25,072 bases of DNA from DASPFV01 sp035620975 (GTDB lineage: Bacteria > Acidobacteriota > Vicinamibacteria > Vicinamibacterales > 2-12-FULL-66-21): positions 1-25,072 of the forward strand of contig DASPFV010000181.1 of the NCBI GenBank assembly GCA_035620975.1. Reading direction: 5' to 3'. The notes under the pieces were generated by a model. It ran no database searches. It was not told the DNA's origin and saw only the letters and a program-made list of their open reading frames with translations. Made by a program: the position numbers and the translations under genes. Below, piece after piece: positions 7,965 through 17,117 of this stretch; position 1 is the stretch's first letter, and each line of letters starts with the position of its first letter.

Positions 7965-10613
7965 CTACTCGGTTCGCAGCGACTCGACGGGGCTGGCGGC
8001 GGCTGCGCGGCGGGCAGGGAGCCAGGCCGCGAGCGCCGCGGCCAGCAGCAGCGCGGGGGCGGCTGCCGCGTAGGACACGGCGTCGGTGGCGGTCACGCCG
8101 AACAACTGACTGCGCAGGAACGTGGCCGCGACCGCCGCACCGCCGAGCCCGAGTACCAGGCCCCACGCAGCGAGGCCAAGCCCTTCCTTGAGCACGACGC
8201 CTGCGACCTGGCGGCGGCGGGCGCCCAGGGCGATGCGGATGCCGAACTCACGCCGCCGCAGTGCCACGGCGTAAGCCGTCACGCCGTAGACGCCCAGGCA
8301 GGCCAGCAGCAGCGCCGTCACAGCGAACGCCGCCGCGAGGATGGTGGTGAACCGCCTCGCGGCGCGCGCCGAGACCACGTAGCTCGCGAGCGGGCGCACG
8401 TCGTAGAGCGGCAGCGTCGCGTCCAGGCTTCGAAGGGACTCGCGGATCCCCGATGTGAGGGCCGCCGGGTCCGCCGCGCTGCGGACGACGTAGGCCATCG
8501 GATTGCGAGGAGCTTGGCGAACGGGGAAGTAGATCTGCTCGCGCACGTCCTCAGTCGGACGGCGGTGCCTCAGGTGCCCGACGACGCCGACAACGGTGAC
8601 GACGGTGGAGGGGGTGCCAGTCGTTCGCGGATCGCCGATGAAGCGTTTCCCGAGCGGGCTCTCCCCGGGCCAGAGCCGCTCGGCCAGACGCCGGTCCACC
8701 ACCGCAACCGGGGTGGATTTCGAGTCGTCCGCTTCGGTGAAGAAGCGCCCGTCGAGCAGCCGGGCTCCCACGGCTTCGAAGAAGCCCGCGGTGACCGCCC
8801 GCGTGTCGGCATGGCCGCCGCGCTCCTTCAGCTTGTCGTCTTCGAGGAAATACGGCGTCCCCCAATTCGGCAGCTCGTCGTAGGGCAGGTGGCTGATGGC
8901 CCCGACGCCGGTGACCCCCGGCAGCTGCGCGAGCCGGAAGCGGAACTCCTCGCTGAACGCGTTCATCGCGTCAGGCGACCAGAAGCGGGCCCCGCTGAGC
9001 GCCAGGCGGAACGTAATCACGTTCCCGGATGTGAAGCCGGGGTCGACGTGCTGCAGTCGCCAGAAGGTGCGTACCAGCAGGGCCGCGCTGACGAGCAGGA
9101 CGACGCTCAGCGCGAGCTGCAGGACGACGAGCGTGGCACGCCGGCGATAGGGCAGGCCGACGGCCGTGTACCGCTGTCCGCTCTGCAGCATCCTCACGAT
9201 ATCCGTGCGACAGACTTCCGCGAGCGGCGCGAGCGACAGCAGGAAGCCCCAGCCCAGCGACGCCACGGCCGCAAACACCAGCACCGGAGAATCGAGCGAG
9301 GCGAGCTCGATCCGGCTGAGAGCGGGCGGGCGGAGCGCCACCAGCAACGCGAGGAGGCCGTGCCCGATTGCGATTCCGGCCACGCCGCCGAGCGTACCGA
9401 GCACGAGACCTTCGATCGCGTACTGGCGAAAGAGCCGGCCGGCACCCGCGCCGAGCGCCATCCGCACGGCTGTCTCGCGTCCCCGGGCCAAAGCACGGGC
9501 GACGAGCAGACTCGCCACGTTCACGCACGCGACAACGAGCAGCAGCGCGGCCCCGCCGAAGAGCGCCAGCAGCGCGGGCTGGAGCTCGCGCACGCTGTCG
9601 GCATGGAGGGGCACCGCGTAGAGCGTGAGCCCTGCGCGCCCGTACGACGCGTGCTCGCGCCCGAGGCGGGCGGCCAGCGCCGCGATCTCCTGCTGCGCGT
9701 CCGACAGCAGCACTCCGCTCTTCACGCGGGCCACGACACGGAGGAACTGCTGGCCGCGCGGCCATTGTGTATACGTAGCATTGAGCGGGATGAAAGCCTG
9801 GAGATCGTCGGGCACGCTCGCGTCGGGCGGCAGCATCGGACGAAAGCGCTCGGGCATGACGCCGATGACGATGGTGGGCTGGCCGTTCACCTGCACTGTC
9901 CGCCCGACGATCGACGGATCACCGCCGTAGCGCCGCTGCCAGAGCGCCCAGCTCAGGAGGATCGCGCGTGGCGGGCCCGGCGTCTCGTCCTGTCGTGCGA
10001 ACACCCGACCGAGCGCGGCCTCGGACCCGAGCACGGTGAAGAAGTCGGCGGTGACGAGGCCGATGCGCAACTGCTCGGGATCGTCGCCCGTGAGGACGGC
10101 GGTGTTGGACCAGATCCCGCCGAACCCCTCGAACAGCGTCGCACGGTCGCGCAGGTCCTGGATCTCGGGTCCGGCCAGCGGCGCCCGCGGGTACCCGCTG
10201 GCGGTCAGATCCTGCCAGACGAAGACCAGGCGGCCCGCATCACGAAACGGGAGATCCTCGAGCAGCAGGGCGCTCACCAGGCTGAAAATCGCCGTCGTCG
10301 CGCCGATGCCCAGACCGAACGTGAGGATGGCCACGGACGCGAACGCCGGAGCCCGCCAGAGCCCGCGCCACGCGTATCTGATGTCACGAACGCTCGTCTC
10401 GATGCGGTTCCCTGGCCTGACGTCGCGCATCCGCTCCTTCACCTGTTCCATGCCTCCCACCTCCAGGAGGGCCTGCCGGCGTGCTCCGTCCGCGCTCATC
10501 CCCGCGTCCAGGAAGCGGCGCGTGAGCTCCTCCACGACGAATCGCAGCTCGTCGTCCAGCTCGCGATCGAGTGGAGGGCGGGAGGTGAAGCGTGCCCGGA
10601 GATACGGGAGCAT
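7965..10613 (-). CDS. ADOP-family ABC transporter permease (FtsX/MacB type)
   Basis: An 882-residue inner-membrane protein with the layout of acidobacterial duplicated orphan permeases. A cytoplasmic permease-prefix segment (about 12-66; DRELDDELRFVVEEL and ARRQALLEVGGMEQVKERMR) precedes the first transmembrane helix at about 90-117. A MacB-like periplasmic domain leads into the first FtsX block (ALFGGAALLLVVACVNVASL and RETAVRMALGAG). A second copy of the same architecture starts at LVVLQLALSVVLLVSAALLV and ends in a second FtsX block (FAVTALLLACLGVYGV, RREFGIRIALGARR) and the terminal PVESLRTE. No ATPase gene is adjacent, as usual for these orphan permeases; the partner ATPase and cargo are unknown. 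No Shine-Dalgarno sequence is visible and the candidate -10 is within about 20 nt of the ATG, so translation may be nearly leaderless. Confidence 0.93.
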   Translation of the reverse strand: MLPYLRARFTSRPPLDRELDDELRFVVEELTRRFLDAGMSADGARRQALLEVGGMEQVKERMRDVRPGNRIETSVRDIRYAWRGLWRAPAFASVAILTFGLGIGATTAIFSLVSALLLEDLPFRDAGRLVFVWQDLTASGYPRAPLAGPEIQDLRDRATLFEGFGGIWSNTAVLTGDDPEQLRIGLVTADFFTVLGSEAALGRVFARQDETPGPPRAILLSWALWQRRYGGDPSIVGRTVQVNGQPTIVIGVMPERFRPMLPPDASVPDDLQAFIPLNATYTQWPRGQQFLRVVARVKSGVLLSDAQQEIAALAARLGREHASYGRAGLTLYAVPLHADSVRELQPALLALFGGAALLLVVACVNVASLLVARALARGRETAVRMALGAGAGRLFRQYAIEGLVLGTLGGVAGIAIGHGLLALLVALRPPALSRIELASLDSPVLVFAAVASLGWGFLLSLAPLAEVCRTDIVRMLQSGQRYTAVGLPYRRRATLVVLQLALSVVLLVSAALLVRTFWRLQHVDPGFTSGNVITFRLALSGARFWSPDAMNAFSEEFRFRLAQLPGVTGVGAISHLPYDELPNWGTPYFLEDDKLKERGGHADTRAVTAGFFEAVGARLLDGRFFTEADDSKSTPVAVVDRRLAERLWPGESPLGKRFIGDPRTTGTPSTVVTVVGVVGHLRHRRPTEDVREQIYFPVRQAPRNPMAYVVRSAADPAALTSGIRESLRSLDATLPLYDVRPLASYVVSARAARRFTTILAAAFAVTALLLACLGVYGVTAYAVALRRREFGIRIALGARRRQVAGVVLKEGLGLAAWGLVLGLGGAAVAATFLRSQLFGVTATDAVSYAAAAPALLLAAALAAWLPARRAAAASPVESLRTE

Positions 10614-10630
10614 GCGTTTTCGGAACGTCT

Positions 10631-10647
10631 ATATCGACGTTCGATAT
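10631..10647. promoter_or_regulatory. Palindromic operator in the ADOP permease promoter (PadR-like)
   Basis: A perfect inverted repeat, ATATCGA-CGT-TCGATAT, is centred 26 bp upstream of the permease ATG. On the minus strand it overlaps a plausible promoter: CTGACG, 17 nt, GATATA. A bound repressor would therefore block RNA polymerase. ADOP genes are often paired with PadR-family regulators that bind AT-rich dyads of this kind (established family knowledge). No PadR gene is in the window, so the regulator would act from elsewhere. The palindrome is seen; the protein that binds it is inferred. Confidence 0.6.
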
Positions 10648-10767
10648 CGCGTCGTCAGCCTAGCGCCGCAGGATGCGAGAAGTCAATCGGCGACTCGCGT
10701 GGGCGGGATACCGGGTCAGTGGAGTGGCTGGATTTGTGCGCTGCCCGGGAAGCTATAAAGGCAGAGC

Positions 10768-10798
10768 TTGACCCGCCGGGCGCACCTCAGGTTAGATT
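10768..10798 (+). promoter_or_regulatory. Candidate promoter of the small gene at 10841
   Basis: TTGACC (10768-10773) is followed after 18 nt by TTAGAT (10792-10797), or after 19 nt by TAGATT. It lies about 43 nt upstream of the start codon on the same strand, in the gap between divergent genes. The -35 is good and the -10 fair. Confidence 0.35.
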
Positions 10799-10840
10799 GC
10801 TGCGCTTCCCCCCAAGACCGAGCTGAAGAGGGCGCTTCAG

Positions 10841-11092
10841 GTGAGCGCATTTACGGTCCAGCCGGGCGCGCGCGTGCTGTGGTGTCTCCGCCGCAGGACG
10901 ACGGACGTTCGCTGTGTGATGGTGCCCGACCCCAAACCCGTCAAAGTGCAGGTGTTACAGGACCGGGACGTCGTGCTCATCGAGCTCTTTCCCGAAGAGT
11001 GGCTGGCCCTCAAATGGGCTGACGCCTACGCCGGCCGACTTCGCGACCAGGGCTGGAAGGACAGTTCCGGCACTATCGCGCAGGGCGCCTGA
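10841..11092 (+). CDS. Small hypothetical protein (83 aa)
   Basis: An 83-residue soluble protein of no family I recognise. It starts at GTG (10841) with GAGGG 8 nt upstream and a candidate promoter about 43 nt further up. The N-terminal half is basic and strand-rich (VLWCLRRRTTDVRCVMV, then VKVQVLQDRDVVLIELF). The C-terminal half looks helical (EEWLALKWADAYAGRLRDQGW). It has two cysteines, C15 and C25, and no signal peptide or membrane segment. It is divergent from the ADOP permease and convergent with the small membrane protein at 11119-11298. Length, ribosome site and protein-like composition support a real gene; function is unknown. Confidence 0.6.
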   Translation: MSAFTVQPGARVLWCLRRRTTDVRCVMVPDPKPVKVQVLQDRDVVLIELFPEEWLALKWADAYAGRLRDQGWKDSSGTIAQGA

Positions 11093-11118
11093 CCGATCGG
11101 CTCGAGCGTTCCGGTAGC

Positions 11119-11298
11119 TTACCCCAGCAACGCCACGGCGACCAGCCAGAGCAGCCCCGCCGTAACGGCGGCCACCGTCAGATCCTTCCAGAGCGGTGGT
11201 GCCAGATCCGGGAGCGGCTCGTCCACGTCCACGGGTCGCCAGCGGGGCTCCAGCCGCCAGCGCTCGACCGTCCACTCGTCCTGGCTGGGGGTGTTCAT
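11119..11298 (-). CDS. Small single-pass membrane protein (59 aa)
   Basis: A 59-residue protein with a soluble acidic, tryptophan-rich N-terminus (MNTPSQDEWTVERWRLEPRW) and one hydrophobic C-terminal segment at about 40-58 (LTVAAVTAGLLWLVAVALL). It would be tail-anchored in the inner membrane. The ATG at 11298 has a strong AGGAGAG about 6 nt upstream, which decides it over a longer upstream frame. The gene is convergent with the small gene before it and divergent from the VWFA pair. No family recognised; function unknown. Confidence 0.65.
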   Translation of the reverse strand: MNTPSQDEWTVERWRLEPRWRPVDVDEPLPDLAPPLWKDLTVAAVTAGLLWLVAVALLG

Positions 11299-11470
11299 GG
11301 GTCTCTCCTGGCGAAGGGTGAGGAGTGGCAAGTCGGCTGCCACCGGTGCTTCGTGAGGAAAGCGGCCTGGATCCGCGCGATCCGGCACCGATCGTCGAGC
11401 CGTGCCGCCGGGATTCCAAACGCGGCCGTTGGAAATCACTGCAGTCCTCGACCTCCCGTCCTCCCATGCG

Positions 11471-11479
11471 TGCTAGACT
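11471..11479 (+). promoter_or_regulatory. Possible extended -10 promoter for the VWFA pair
   Basis: TGCTAGACT fits an extended -10 element (TGn followed by TAGACT). I find no good -35. It would start transcription about 138 nt before the first VWFA-related gene. The rest of 11299-11623 shows nothing else I can support. Confidence 0.25.
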
Positions 11480-11623
11480 CTGGGCGCCAGCCAATTCGGG
11501 CCGGGGCCAGTCGCACGGCTTCAGCCGGCCGCCAGCCTGCCTCTGAGGATTGGATCCGTGGGCCTGCCGTTCGATCGTCCGGCGGCCACCGCGGCATTCG
11601 CGCCACCAGCCGAGGAACCAAGA

Positions 11624-13684
11624 ATGACGTCCCGACGACTGCACCGTACCGCTGGCCTCGTCTGCCTCTTTCTCGGGGCGCCGCTGCTGCTCGCCCAGGC
11701 GCCCTCGCCGGGGCAACCCGCGCCCCGGCCCGCCGGCCAGCCGCCGATTCGCACGGGCGTCAACCTCGTGCGCGTGGACGTGTATCCCAGCAAGGACGGC
11801 GCTCCCGTCATGGACCTCCGCGCCGAGGACTTCGAGGTGTTCGAGGACGGTGCGCCCCAGCGCCTCGAGAGCTTCGAGCACGTCGTCGTCAGGTCGGCCG
11901 GCCCGCAGGAGGATCGGATCGAGCCGAACTCGCAGCGCGAGTCGCTGCAGGCCGCGGCCGACCCGCGCAACCGCGTCTTCGTGATCTTCCTGGACACCCC
12001 GCACGTCATGGTCGACAGCGCCCATCACATCAACGAGCCGCTCATCGGACTCGTCGACCGCATCCTCGGCCCCGACGACCTGGTTGGCGTGATGACACCG
12101 GCGATGGCCGCGAATCAGATTACGCTCGGGCGGAAAACGCAGGTGATCAACGAGAGCCTGCGCCGGAACTGGCCCTGGGGCACGCGCTTCGGCCTGATGC
12201 TCGACGATCTCGAGGAGAAGTACGTCGGGTGCTACCCGCCCGTACTGTACGGCGACCTCGCGGCGGAGATGATTCACCGCAAGCGGGAGCGCGCCACGCT
12301 CGAGGCCCTCCAGGACCTCGTCCGGTATCTCCACGGGATCCGCGAGGAGCGGAAAGCCATCCTGACGATCAGCGAAGGGTGGCTCCTCCTGCGCGAGAAC
12401 CGCGACATGATGAACCTCCGGGGGAGCGAGCCGGTTCCGGGTCGTGAGCCGATCGGGGTAGGCCCCACCGGCCAGCCCACGACGGCTGCCAAAGATCCGC
12501 GCGTGAACCGCGGATACATGTCCAAGGCGGAATGCGACACCGACCGCATGCGCCTGGCGATGTACGACAACGAGCAGTTCTTCCGCGACATCCTGGACGA
12601 CGCGAACCGGGCCAACGCCAGCTTCTACCCCATCGATCCGCGCGGGCTGCCGGCGTTCGACACGCCCATCTTCGCCGCGCTCCCTCTGCTGCTCGACAAG
12701 GCGCACCTGAAGGCGCGCCAGGACGCGATGGAGGAAATGGCCCTGAACACTGACGGGATCGCCGTCATGAACAACAACGATCTGACCCGTGGCCTGAAGC
12801 GGATTGCGGACGACCTGACGTCCTATTACCTGCTCGGCTACTATTCGACGAACACGAAGCTCGATGGCCGGTTCCGTGGGATTCGCGTCCGCGTGAAGCG
12901 CCCGGGCGTGGACATCCGCGCGCGACGGGGCTATCGCGCGGCAACGGTGGAAGAGGCGACCAGCGCGCGAAGCGGCTCGACGCTCGCAGGGCCGGCTTCG
13001 AACGCCGCGTTCGCGGCCGCGATGGGCAGCCTCGGGCGCATTCGTCCGGACGCCCGTTTCCGGATCAACGCGGCGGCATCGGCCGCCGCGGGCACGCTCT
13101 GGGTGGCAGGCGAGGTCCTCCAGGCGCCCCCGGAACCGGACACGGGCGCCAACGCCGACATCGAAGTCACCGCCGGTGCCGCGTCGGCCACCACGCGCGT
13201 GGCGCTCAAGCCAGGCCAGCGGACGTTCCTGACGCACCTGAAGCTCGAGGGGATGAGCGCGGGACCAATCGAGGTCCAGGCGCGCGTGAGCAACGCGGGC
13301 GGGACTCCCGCCGTCGACGAGATCCGGCTCGAGCTGGACCAGGACACGACGCGGCCGCTGCTGTTCCGCCGCGGTCCGGCGACAGCGAACCGGGTGCTGC
13401 CCGCAGCGGACTTCCGGTTCAGCCGGATGGAGCGGTTGCGCATCGAGGTGCCGGTCGGACCCGGGTCGAAACCGGGATCCGCGCAGTTGCTCGATCGCAT
13501 GGGCAAGCCGCTCGACATTCCGGTCAGCGTATCGGAACGCAGGGACGAAGGGACAGGGCAGCTGTGGATCGTGGGGGATGTGGCGCTGGCGCCGCTGGCC
13601 CCGGGCGACTACGGCGTCGAGGTCGCCTTCACGACGCCAGCCGGCGAGCAACGGGTGATCACAGCCATTCGGGTGACACGCTAG
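11624..13684 (+). CDS. Secreted VWFA-related acidobacterial-domain protein, copy 1
   Basis: A 686-residue exported protein with a signal peptide at about 1-25 (AGLVCLFLGAPLLLAQ). The family signature follows: GVNLVRVDVYPSKDG, then LRAEDFEVFEDGAPQRLESF (about 45-85). The von Willebrand A-like fold runs from about 117 to 400 and ends with YYLLGYYSTN and RPGVDIRARRGYRA. The metal-site position reads LDTPHV (D124) instead of DxSxS, so the MIDAS is degenerate. The mature protein has only two cysteines, C203 and C304. The C-terminal 270 residues form two or three beta-rich modules. The ATG at 11624 has GAGGA upstream and starts the signal peptide; an upstream GTG at 11558 would add a non-signal extension. 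A 7-nt gap separates it from its paralogue, so they form one transcription unit. Function is unknown. Confidence 0.88.
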   Translation: MTSRRLHRTAGLVCLFLGAPLLLAQAPSPGQPAPRPAGQPPIRTGVNLVRVDVYPSKDGAPVMDLRAEDFEVFEDGAPQRLESFEHVVVRSAGPQEDRIEPNSQRESLQAAADPRNRVFVIFLDTPHVMVDSAHHINEPLIGLVDRILGPDDLVGVMTPAMAANQITLGRKTQVINESLRRNWPWGTRFGLMLDDLEEKYVGCYPPVLYGDLAAEMIHRKRERATLEALQDLVRYLHGIREERKAILTISEGWLLLRENRDMMNLRGSEPVPGREPIGVGPTGQPTTAAKDPRVNRGYMSKAECDTDRMRLAMYDNEQFFRDILDDANRANASFYPIDPRGLPAFDTPIFAALPLLLDKAHLKARQDAMEEMALNTDGIAVMNNNDLTRGLKRIADDLTSYYLLGYYSTNTKLDGRFRGIRVRVKRPGVDIRARRGYRAATVEEATSARSGSTLAGPASNAAFAAAMGSLGRIRPDARFRINAAASAAAGTLWVAGEVLQAPPEPDTGANADIEVTAGAASATTRVALKPGQRTFLTHLKLEGMSAGPIEVQARVSNAGGTPAVDEIRLELDQDTTRPLLFRRGPATANRVLPAADFRFSRMERLRIEVPVGPGSKPGSAQLLDRMGKPLDIPVSVSERRDEGTGQLWIVGDVALAPLAPGDYGVEVAFTTPAGEQRVITAIRVTR

Positions 13685-13691
13685 TCCAGCC

Positions 13692-15731
13692 ATGCGGCCT
13701 TCCAGCGCCCGTCTGACATTCGCGGGGTTCGTCGCGTGTGCGTGCGTCCGGTTGTTCGCTCAGGGGGCGGCGCCGGCGACCACCCAGCAACCACCCATCC
13801 GGACCGGTGTCAACCTCGTGCGCGTCGACGTGTATCCGACACGCGATGGCAAGCCGGTAACCGACCTGAGGGCCGAGGACTTCGAAGTGTTCGAGGATGG
13901 CGCGCAACAGCGGATCGAGACTTTCGAGCACGTCGTCGCGCTGCCTGCGGGCCCGCAATCCGCCCGGGTCGAGCCCGGCTCACAGCGCGAATCATTGCAG
14001 GCGGCAGCCAACCCGCGGACGCGCGTCTTCGTCATTTTCCTCGACACGCCCAACGTGTCCGTCGCCAACGCCTATATCGTCGAAGAGCCACTCATCCGAC
14101 TGATCGACCGGCTGCTCGGCCCGGATGACCTGGTCGGCGTGATGACACCGGCGATGAGCGCCTCACAGGTGGTCCTCGGGCGGAAGACGCAGGTGATCGA
14201 GGAAGGCCTGCAACAGGCGTGGCCGTGGGGCACCCGCCACACGACGCTGCTCGACGACCGGGAAACGGCATATGACATCTGTTATCGGGGCAGCCCGCTG
14301 GCGGCGGAGATGATCGCCCGGAAGCGTGAACGGGCGACGTTCGAGGCGCTCCAGGATCTCATCCGCTACCTGTATGCGATCCGTGAGGAGCGCAAGGCGA
14401 TTCTGACCGTCACGGAAGGGTGGGTCCGGTACCGCGAGAACAGGGACCTCATGCGCCCGTACGACGGCGGACCGCCGGGGCTGGACCCGATCACCGTCGG
14501 TCCGAACGGCAAGCCGACGACGCGGGATCCGCGCAACGATCTCGCGCCGCTCTCGATGACCGAATGCGATACCGATCGCATGCGGCTCGCGTCAATGGAC
14601 AACGAGGAGTTCTTCCGCGACCTCGTGAACGACGCCAATCGCGCGAACGTCAGCTTCTATCCGATCGACCCCCGCGGTCTGGCCGCTTTCGAGTCGCCGA
14701 TGGTGCCGCGCAGCGACGACGAACCGAGAATTCATGCCGACCGGCAGAATCTCCGGATCCGGCACGGTTCGATCGAAGACCTGGCCGCCGGCACCGACGG
14801 TCTCGCCGTGATGAACACGAACGATTTCGATCGGGGCCTGAAGCGCATCTCGGACGATCTGGCGTCGTATTATCTTCTCGGGTACTACTCGACGAACACG
14901 AAGATGGATGGTACCTTCCGCAGCTTGCGGGTTCGCGTGAAAGAGCCGGGCATCGACGTCCGGGCGCGCCGCGGGTATCGCGCCGCGACTGTGGCGGAAG
15001 CTGCGAGTGCGCGGCGCGCCATGGACCCGCCGTCGCCGTCCGCTTCCGGCTTCACCGCGGCGCTGGCCTCGCTCGACCGGATACGCCTCGACACGAGGTT
15101 CCGCATCAACGCCGCCACCGCCGGTACGTCGGGGATCGTCTGGGTGGCGGGCGAGGTGCTCGCCGACGGCAGGGGAGCTGCGAACCTGAGCAGGGAATCG
15201 ACCGTCGACATCGAAGTGGCCGGCGATCAGAGCTCCGCCAGCGCACGCGTGACACTCGAGCCAGGCCGGCGCACGTTTCTCACGAGCGTGGCGCTCGCGT
15301 CCACGGGCGGCGCGCTCGACGTGCGCGCCCGCTTCGCCGCGGAAGGGGACTCCGTCCTCACCGACAACGTGCGCCTGGAGACCGGCCCCGCCGTCACGCG
15401 CCCGTTGCTGTTCCGCCGCGGTCCCACCACGGCCAACCGGGTGCTGCCGGCAGCGGACTTCCGATTCAGGCGATCCGAACGCGTGCGCGTGGAAGTTCCG
15501 GTGCCGGCTGGCGCCACGGCCGGGCCTGCGACGCTGCTCGACAGGGCGGGCAATGCGCTCCAGGTCCCCGTCACGACGGGCGAGCGGCGTGACGAGGGGA
15601 CCAATCAGGCGTGGATCACCGCCGACGTCGCGCTGGCGCCGCTGGCGCCCGGGGACTACGCGATCGAGGTGGCCTGGACGACTGGCGGATCGGAACAGCG
15701 CACGTTCGCCGCAATCCGGCTGACGCGCTGA
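13692..15731 (+). CDS. Secreted VWFA-related acidobacterial-domain protein, copy 2
   Basis: A 679-residue tandem paralogue of the preceding gene, clearly collinear over its whole length. Shared segments include GVNLVRVDVYP, LRAEDFEVFEDGA, ECDTDRMRLA, ANRVLPAADFRF and DVALAPLAPGDY. It has a signal peptide at about 1-25 (LTFAGFVACACVRLFAQ). The MIDAS position is LDTPNV (D118), again without the serines. Its two mature cysteines, C197 and C292, align with those of copy 1. The start lies 7 nt after the copy 1 stop with only a weak ribosome site, so coupling by reinitiation is likely. It carries extra sequence (PRSDDEPRIHADRQNLRIR) where copy 1 has a different loop. The two may form a heteromeric surface or periplasmic pair, which is inference. 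Confidence 0.88.
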   Translation: MRPSSARLTFAGFVACACVRLFAQGAAPATTQQPPIRTGVNLVRVDVYPTRDGKPVTDLRAEDFEVFEDGAQQRIETFEHVVALPAGPQSARVEPGSQRESLQAAANPRTRVFVIFLDTPNVSVANAYIVEEPLIRLIDRLLGPDDLVGVMTPAMSASQVVLGRKTQVIEEGLQQAWPWGTRHTTLLDDRETAYDICYRGSPLAAEMIARKRERATFEALQDLIRYLYAIREERKAILTVTEGWVRYRENRDLMRPYDGGPPGLDPITVGPNGKPTTRDPRNDLAPLSMTECDTDRMRLASMDNEEFFRDLVNDANRANVSFYPIDPRGLAAFESPMVPRSDDEPRIHADRQNLRIRHGSIEDLAAGTDGLAVMNTNDFDRGLKRISDDLASYYLLGYYSTNTKMDGTFRSLRVRVKEPGIDVRARRGYRAATVAEAASARRAMDPPSPSASGFTAALASLDRIRLDTRFRINAATAGTSGIVWVAGEVLADGRGAANLSRESTVDIEVAGDQSSASARVTLEPGRRTFLTSVALASTGGALDVRARFAAEGDSVLTDNVRLETGPAVTRPLLFRRGPTTANRVLPAADFRFRRSERVRVEVPVPAGATAGPATLLDRAGNALQVPVTTGERRDEGTNQAWITADVALAPLAPGDYAIEVAWTTGGSEQRTFAAIRLTR

Positions 15732-15870
15732 GCTGCCATGGTGCGCTCTGTTTCGGCATCGCCAAGGCCGCCGACCAGTGGGCAGTGGGAAGACCTCGAT
15801 CACCCACCTGCCAGATCGTGGGAACGTGACGGAGCTCGACGTTCACTCCGAGCAGACAACAGGGACGATC

Positions 15871-17115
15871 ATGCCGCTGCAAATCGACAATCTGCAGGAA
15901 ACCATCCGCGCGAGAAAGAAAGATCTGCGGCGGGCGCTGCCGGACTACGCCGACGTGTTTCGTGACGTGGAGAGCGAGGTGGGACGCAAGGTCGAGGCAA
16001 TCTTGCGCGATCGAGCCTCCGGCCACTCCGTGATTCCAGCAGTTGCGTATGGCGACATCGAGACTGGAACCGTGACCCCGGCCACGCTCACTACCATCAG
16101 AGACCGGGGCGCCTGCGTGATCCGCCGTGTCTTCGCGCCCGAACAGGCGCGCGAGTGGAACGAGGAGATTGGCCGCTACGTCGACGAGAACGGCCTGACC
16201 GAGAGACTGATGCACGCGGCCGAGGACAAGTACTTCGGCACGCTGGCCGCTGCGAAGCCGCAGATCTACGGCATTTACTGGTCGCGCCCGCAGGTCGAGG
16301 CGCGACAGTCGGAATCGCTGACGCGCGCACGCGTCTTTCTGAACGGACTCTGGATCGCCGAGAGCGAAGGCCGCCGACACTTCGAACCGGACCAGGTACC
16401 CGTGTACGCCGACCGCATTCGCCGGCGGCCGCCCGGATCGACGTCGCTCGGTCTGTCGCCACACGTCGACGGAGGATCGGTCGAGCGGTGGCTGGACGAA
16501 GGATTCCGTAAAGTCTACCGGCACGTTTTTTCGGGCCGCTGGCGTGAATACGACCCGTTCGATGCCGCCTGGCGTCCCCAGGTCCAGGAAATCCCGTCAC
16601 CGGCCGTCTGCTCCATGTTCCGGACATTTCAGGGCTGGACGGCACTGACGCGACAGGGCAAAGGAGACGGGACGCTCCAGTTGATCCCGATCGCGACTGG
16701 CATGGCGTACATCCTCCTGCGTGCGCTACAGGACGACGTTCCCGAGGATGATCTGTGCGGCGCACAGCCGGGACGGGCACTCTCGGTCCAGCCCCGCTGG
16801 CACGGCATCCTGCTGCAAGCCCTGACGTCGATCCCCGTGATGGAACCGGGCGATGCGGTGTTCTGGCACACCGATGTCGTGCACGCGGTCGAAGACGAGC
16901 ACAAAGGCGGCGGATACAGCAATGTCATGTACATCGGCGCAACCGTCGGCTGCGAGAAGAATACGGCGTACTTGCCAAGGCAGGCGGCGGCCTTTCTCGA
17001 GGGGAGGACACCGCCGGACTTCGCGCCTGACGACTTCGAAGTCGATTTCGTCGGCCGGGCCACGGCGGCCGACTTGACTCCACTTGGACGACGCCAGATG
17101 GGACTGCCGGCCTGA
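15871..17115 (+). CDS. ybiU: DUF1479 / YbiU-like putative Fe(II)/2-oxoglutarate oxygenase
   Basis: A 414-residue protein resembling E. coli YbiU throughout, with similar length (YbiU is about 420). Shared stretches include FGTLAAAKPQIYGIYWSRPQ, RQSESL, DRIRRRPPGSTS, ERWL, FRTFQGWTAL, DDVPEDDLCG, EALTSIP-like QALTSIP, and NVMYIGA followed by CEKN-AY. The Fe(II)/2OG-type facial triad is probably His198, Asp200 (SPHVDGGSVERW) and His338 (HTDVVHAV); His333 is the alternative distal ligand. The protein is probably cytoplasmic, with no signal peptide. The ATG at 15871 matches the family N-terminus better than a GTG at 15778, although its ribosome site (AGGGA) is modest. The substrate of the family is not established, to my knowledge. 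It lies 139 nt downstream of the VWFA pair on the same strand and may have its own promoter. Confidence 0.9.
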   Translation: MPLQIDNLQETIRARKKDLRRALPDYADVFRDVESEVGRKVEAILRDRASGHSVIPAVAYGDIETGTVTPATLTTIRDRGACVIRRVFAPEQAREWNEEIGRYVDENGLTERLMHAAEDKYFGTLAAAKPQIYGIYWSRPQVEARQSESLTRARVFLNGLWIAESEGRRHFEPDQVPVYADRIRRRPPGSTSLGLSPHVDGGSVERWLDEGFRKVYRHVFSGRWREYDPFDAAWRPQVQEIPSPAVCSMFRTFQGWTALTRQGKGDGTLQLIPIATGMAYILLRALQDDVPEDDLCGAQPGRALSVQPRWHGILLQALTSIPVMEPGDAVFWHTDVVHAVEDEHKGGGYSNVMYIGATVGCEKNTAYLPRQAAAFLEGRTPPDFAPDDFEVDFVGRATAADLTPLGRRQMGLPA

Positions 17116-17117
17116 GG

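Noticed and set aside
7950..10826. A very long open frame on the plus strand opposite the ADOP permease (about 958 codons)
   Set aside because: Its translation is arginine-, histidine- and glutamate-rich low-complexity sequence with no domain, while the opposite strand encodes a complete ADOP permease. It is an artefact of high GC codon use.
10955..13693. A long minus-strand open frame (about 912 codons) opposite the first VWFA gene
   Set aside because: It has the same high-GC shadow composition and spans several true genes on both strands, with no recognisable domain.
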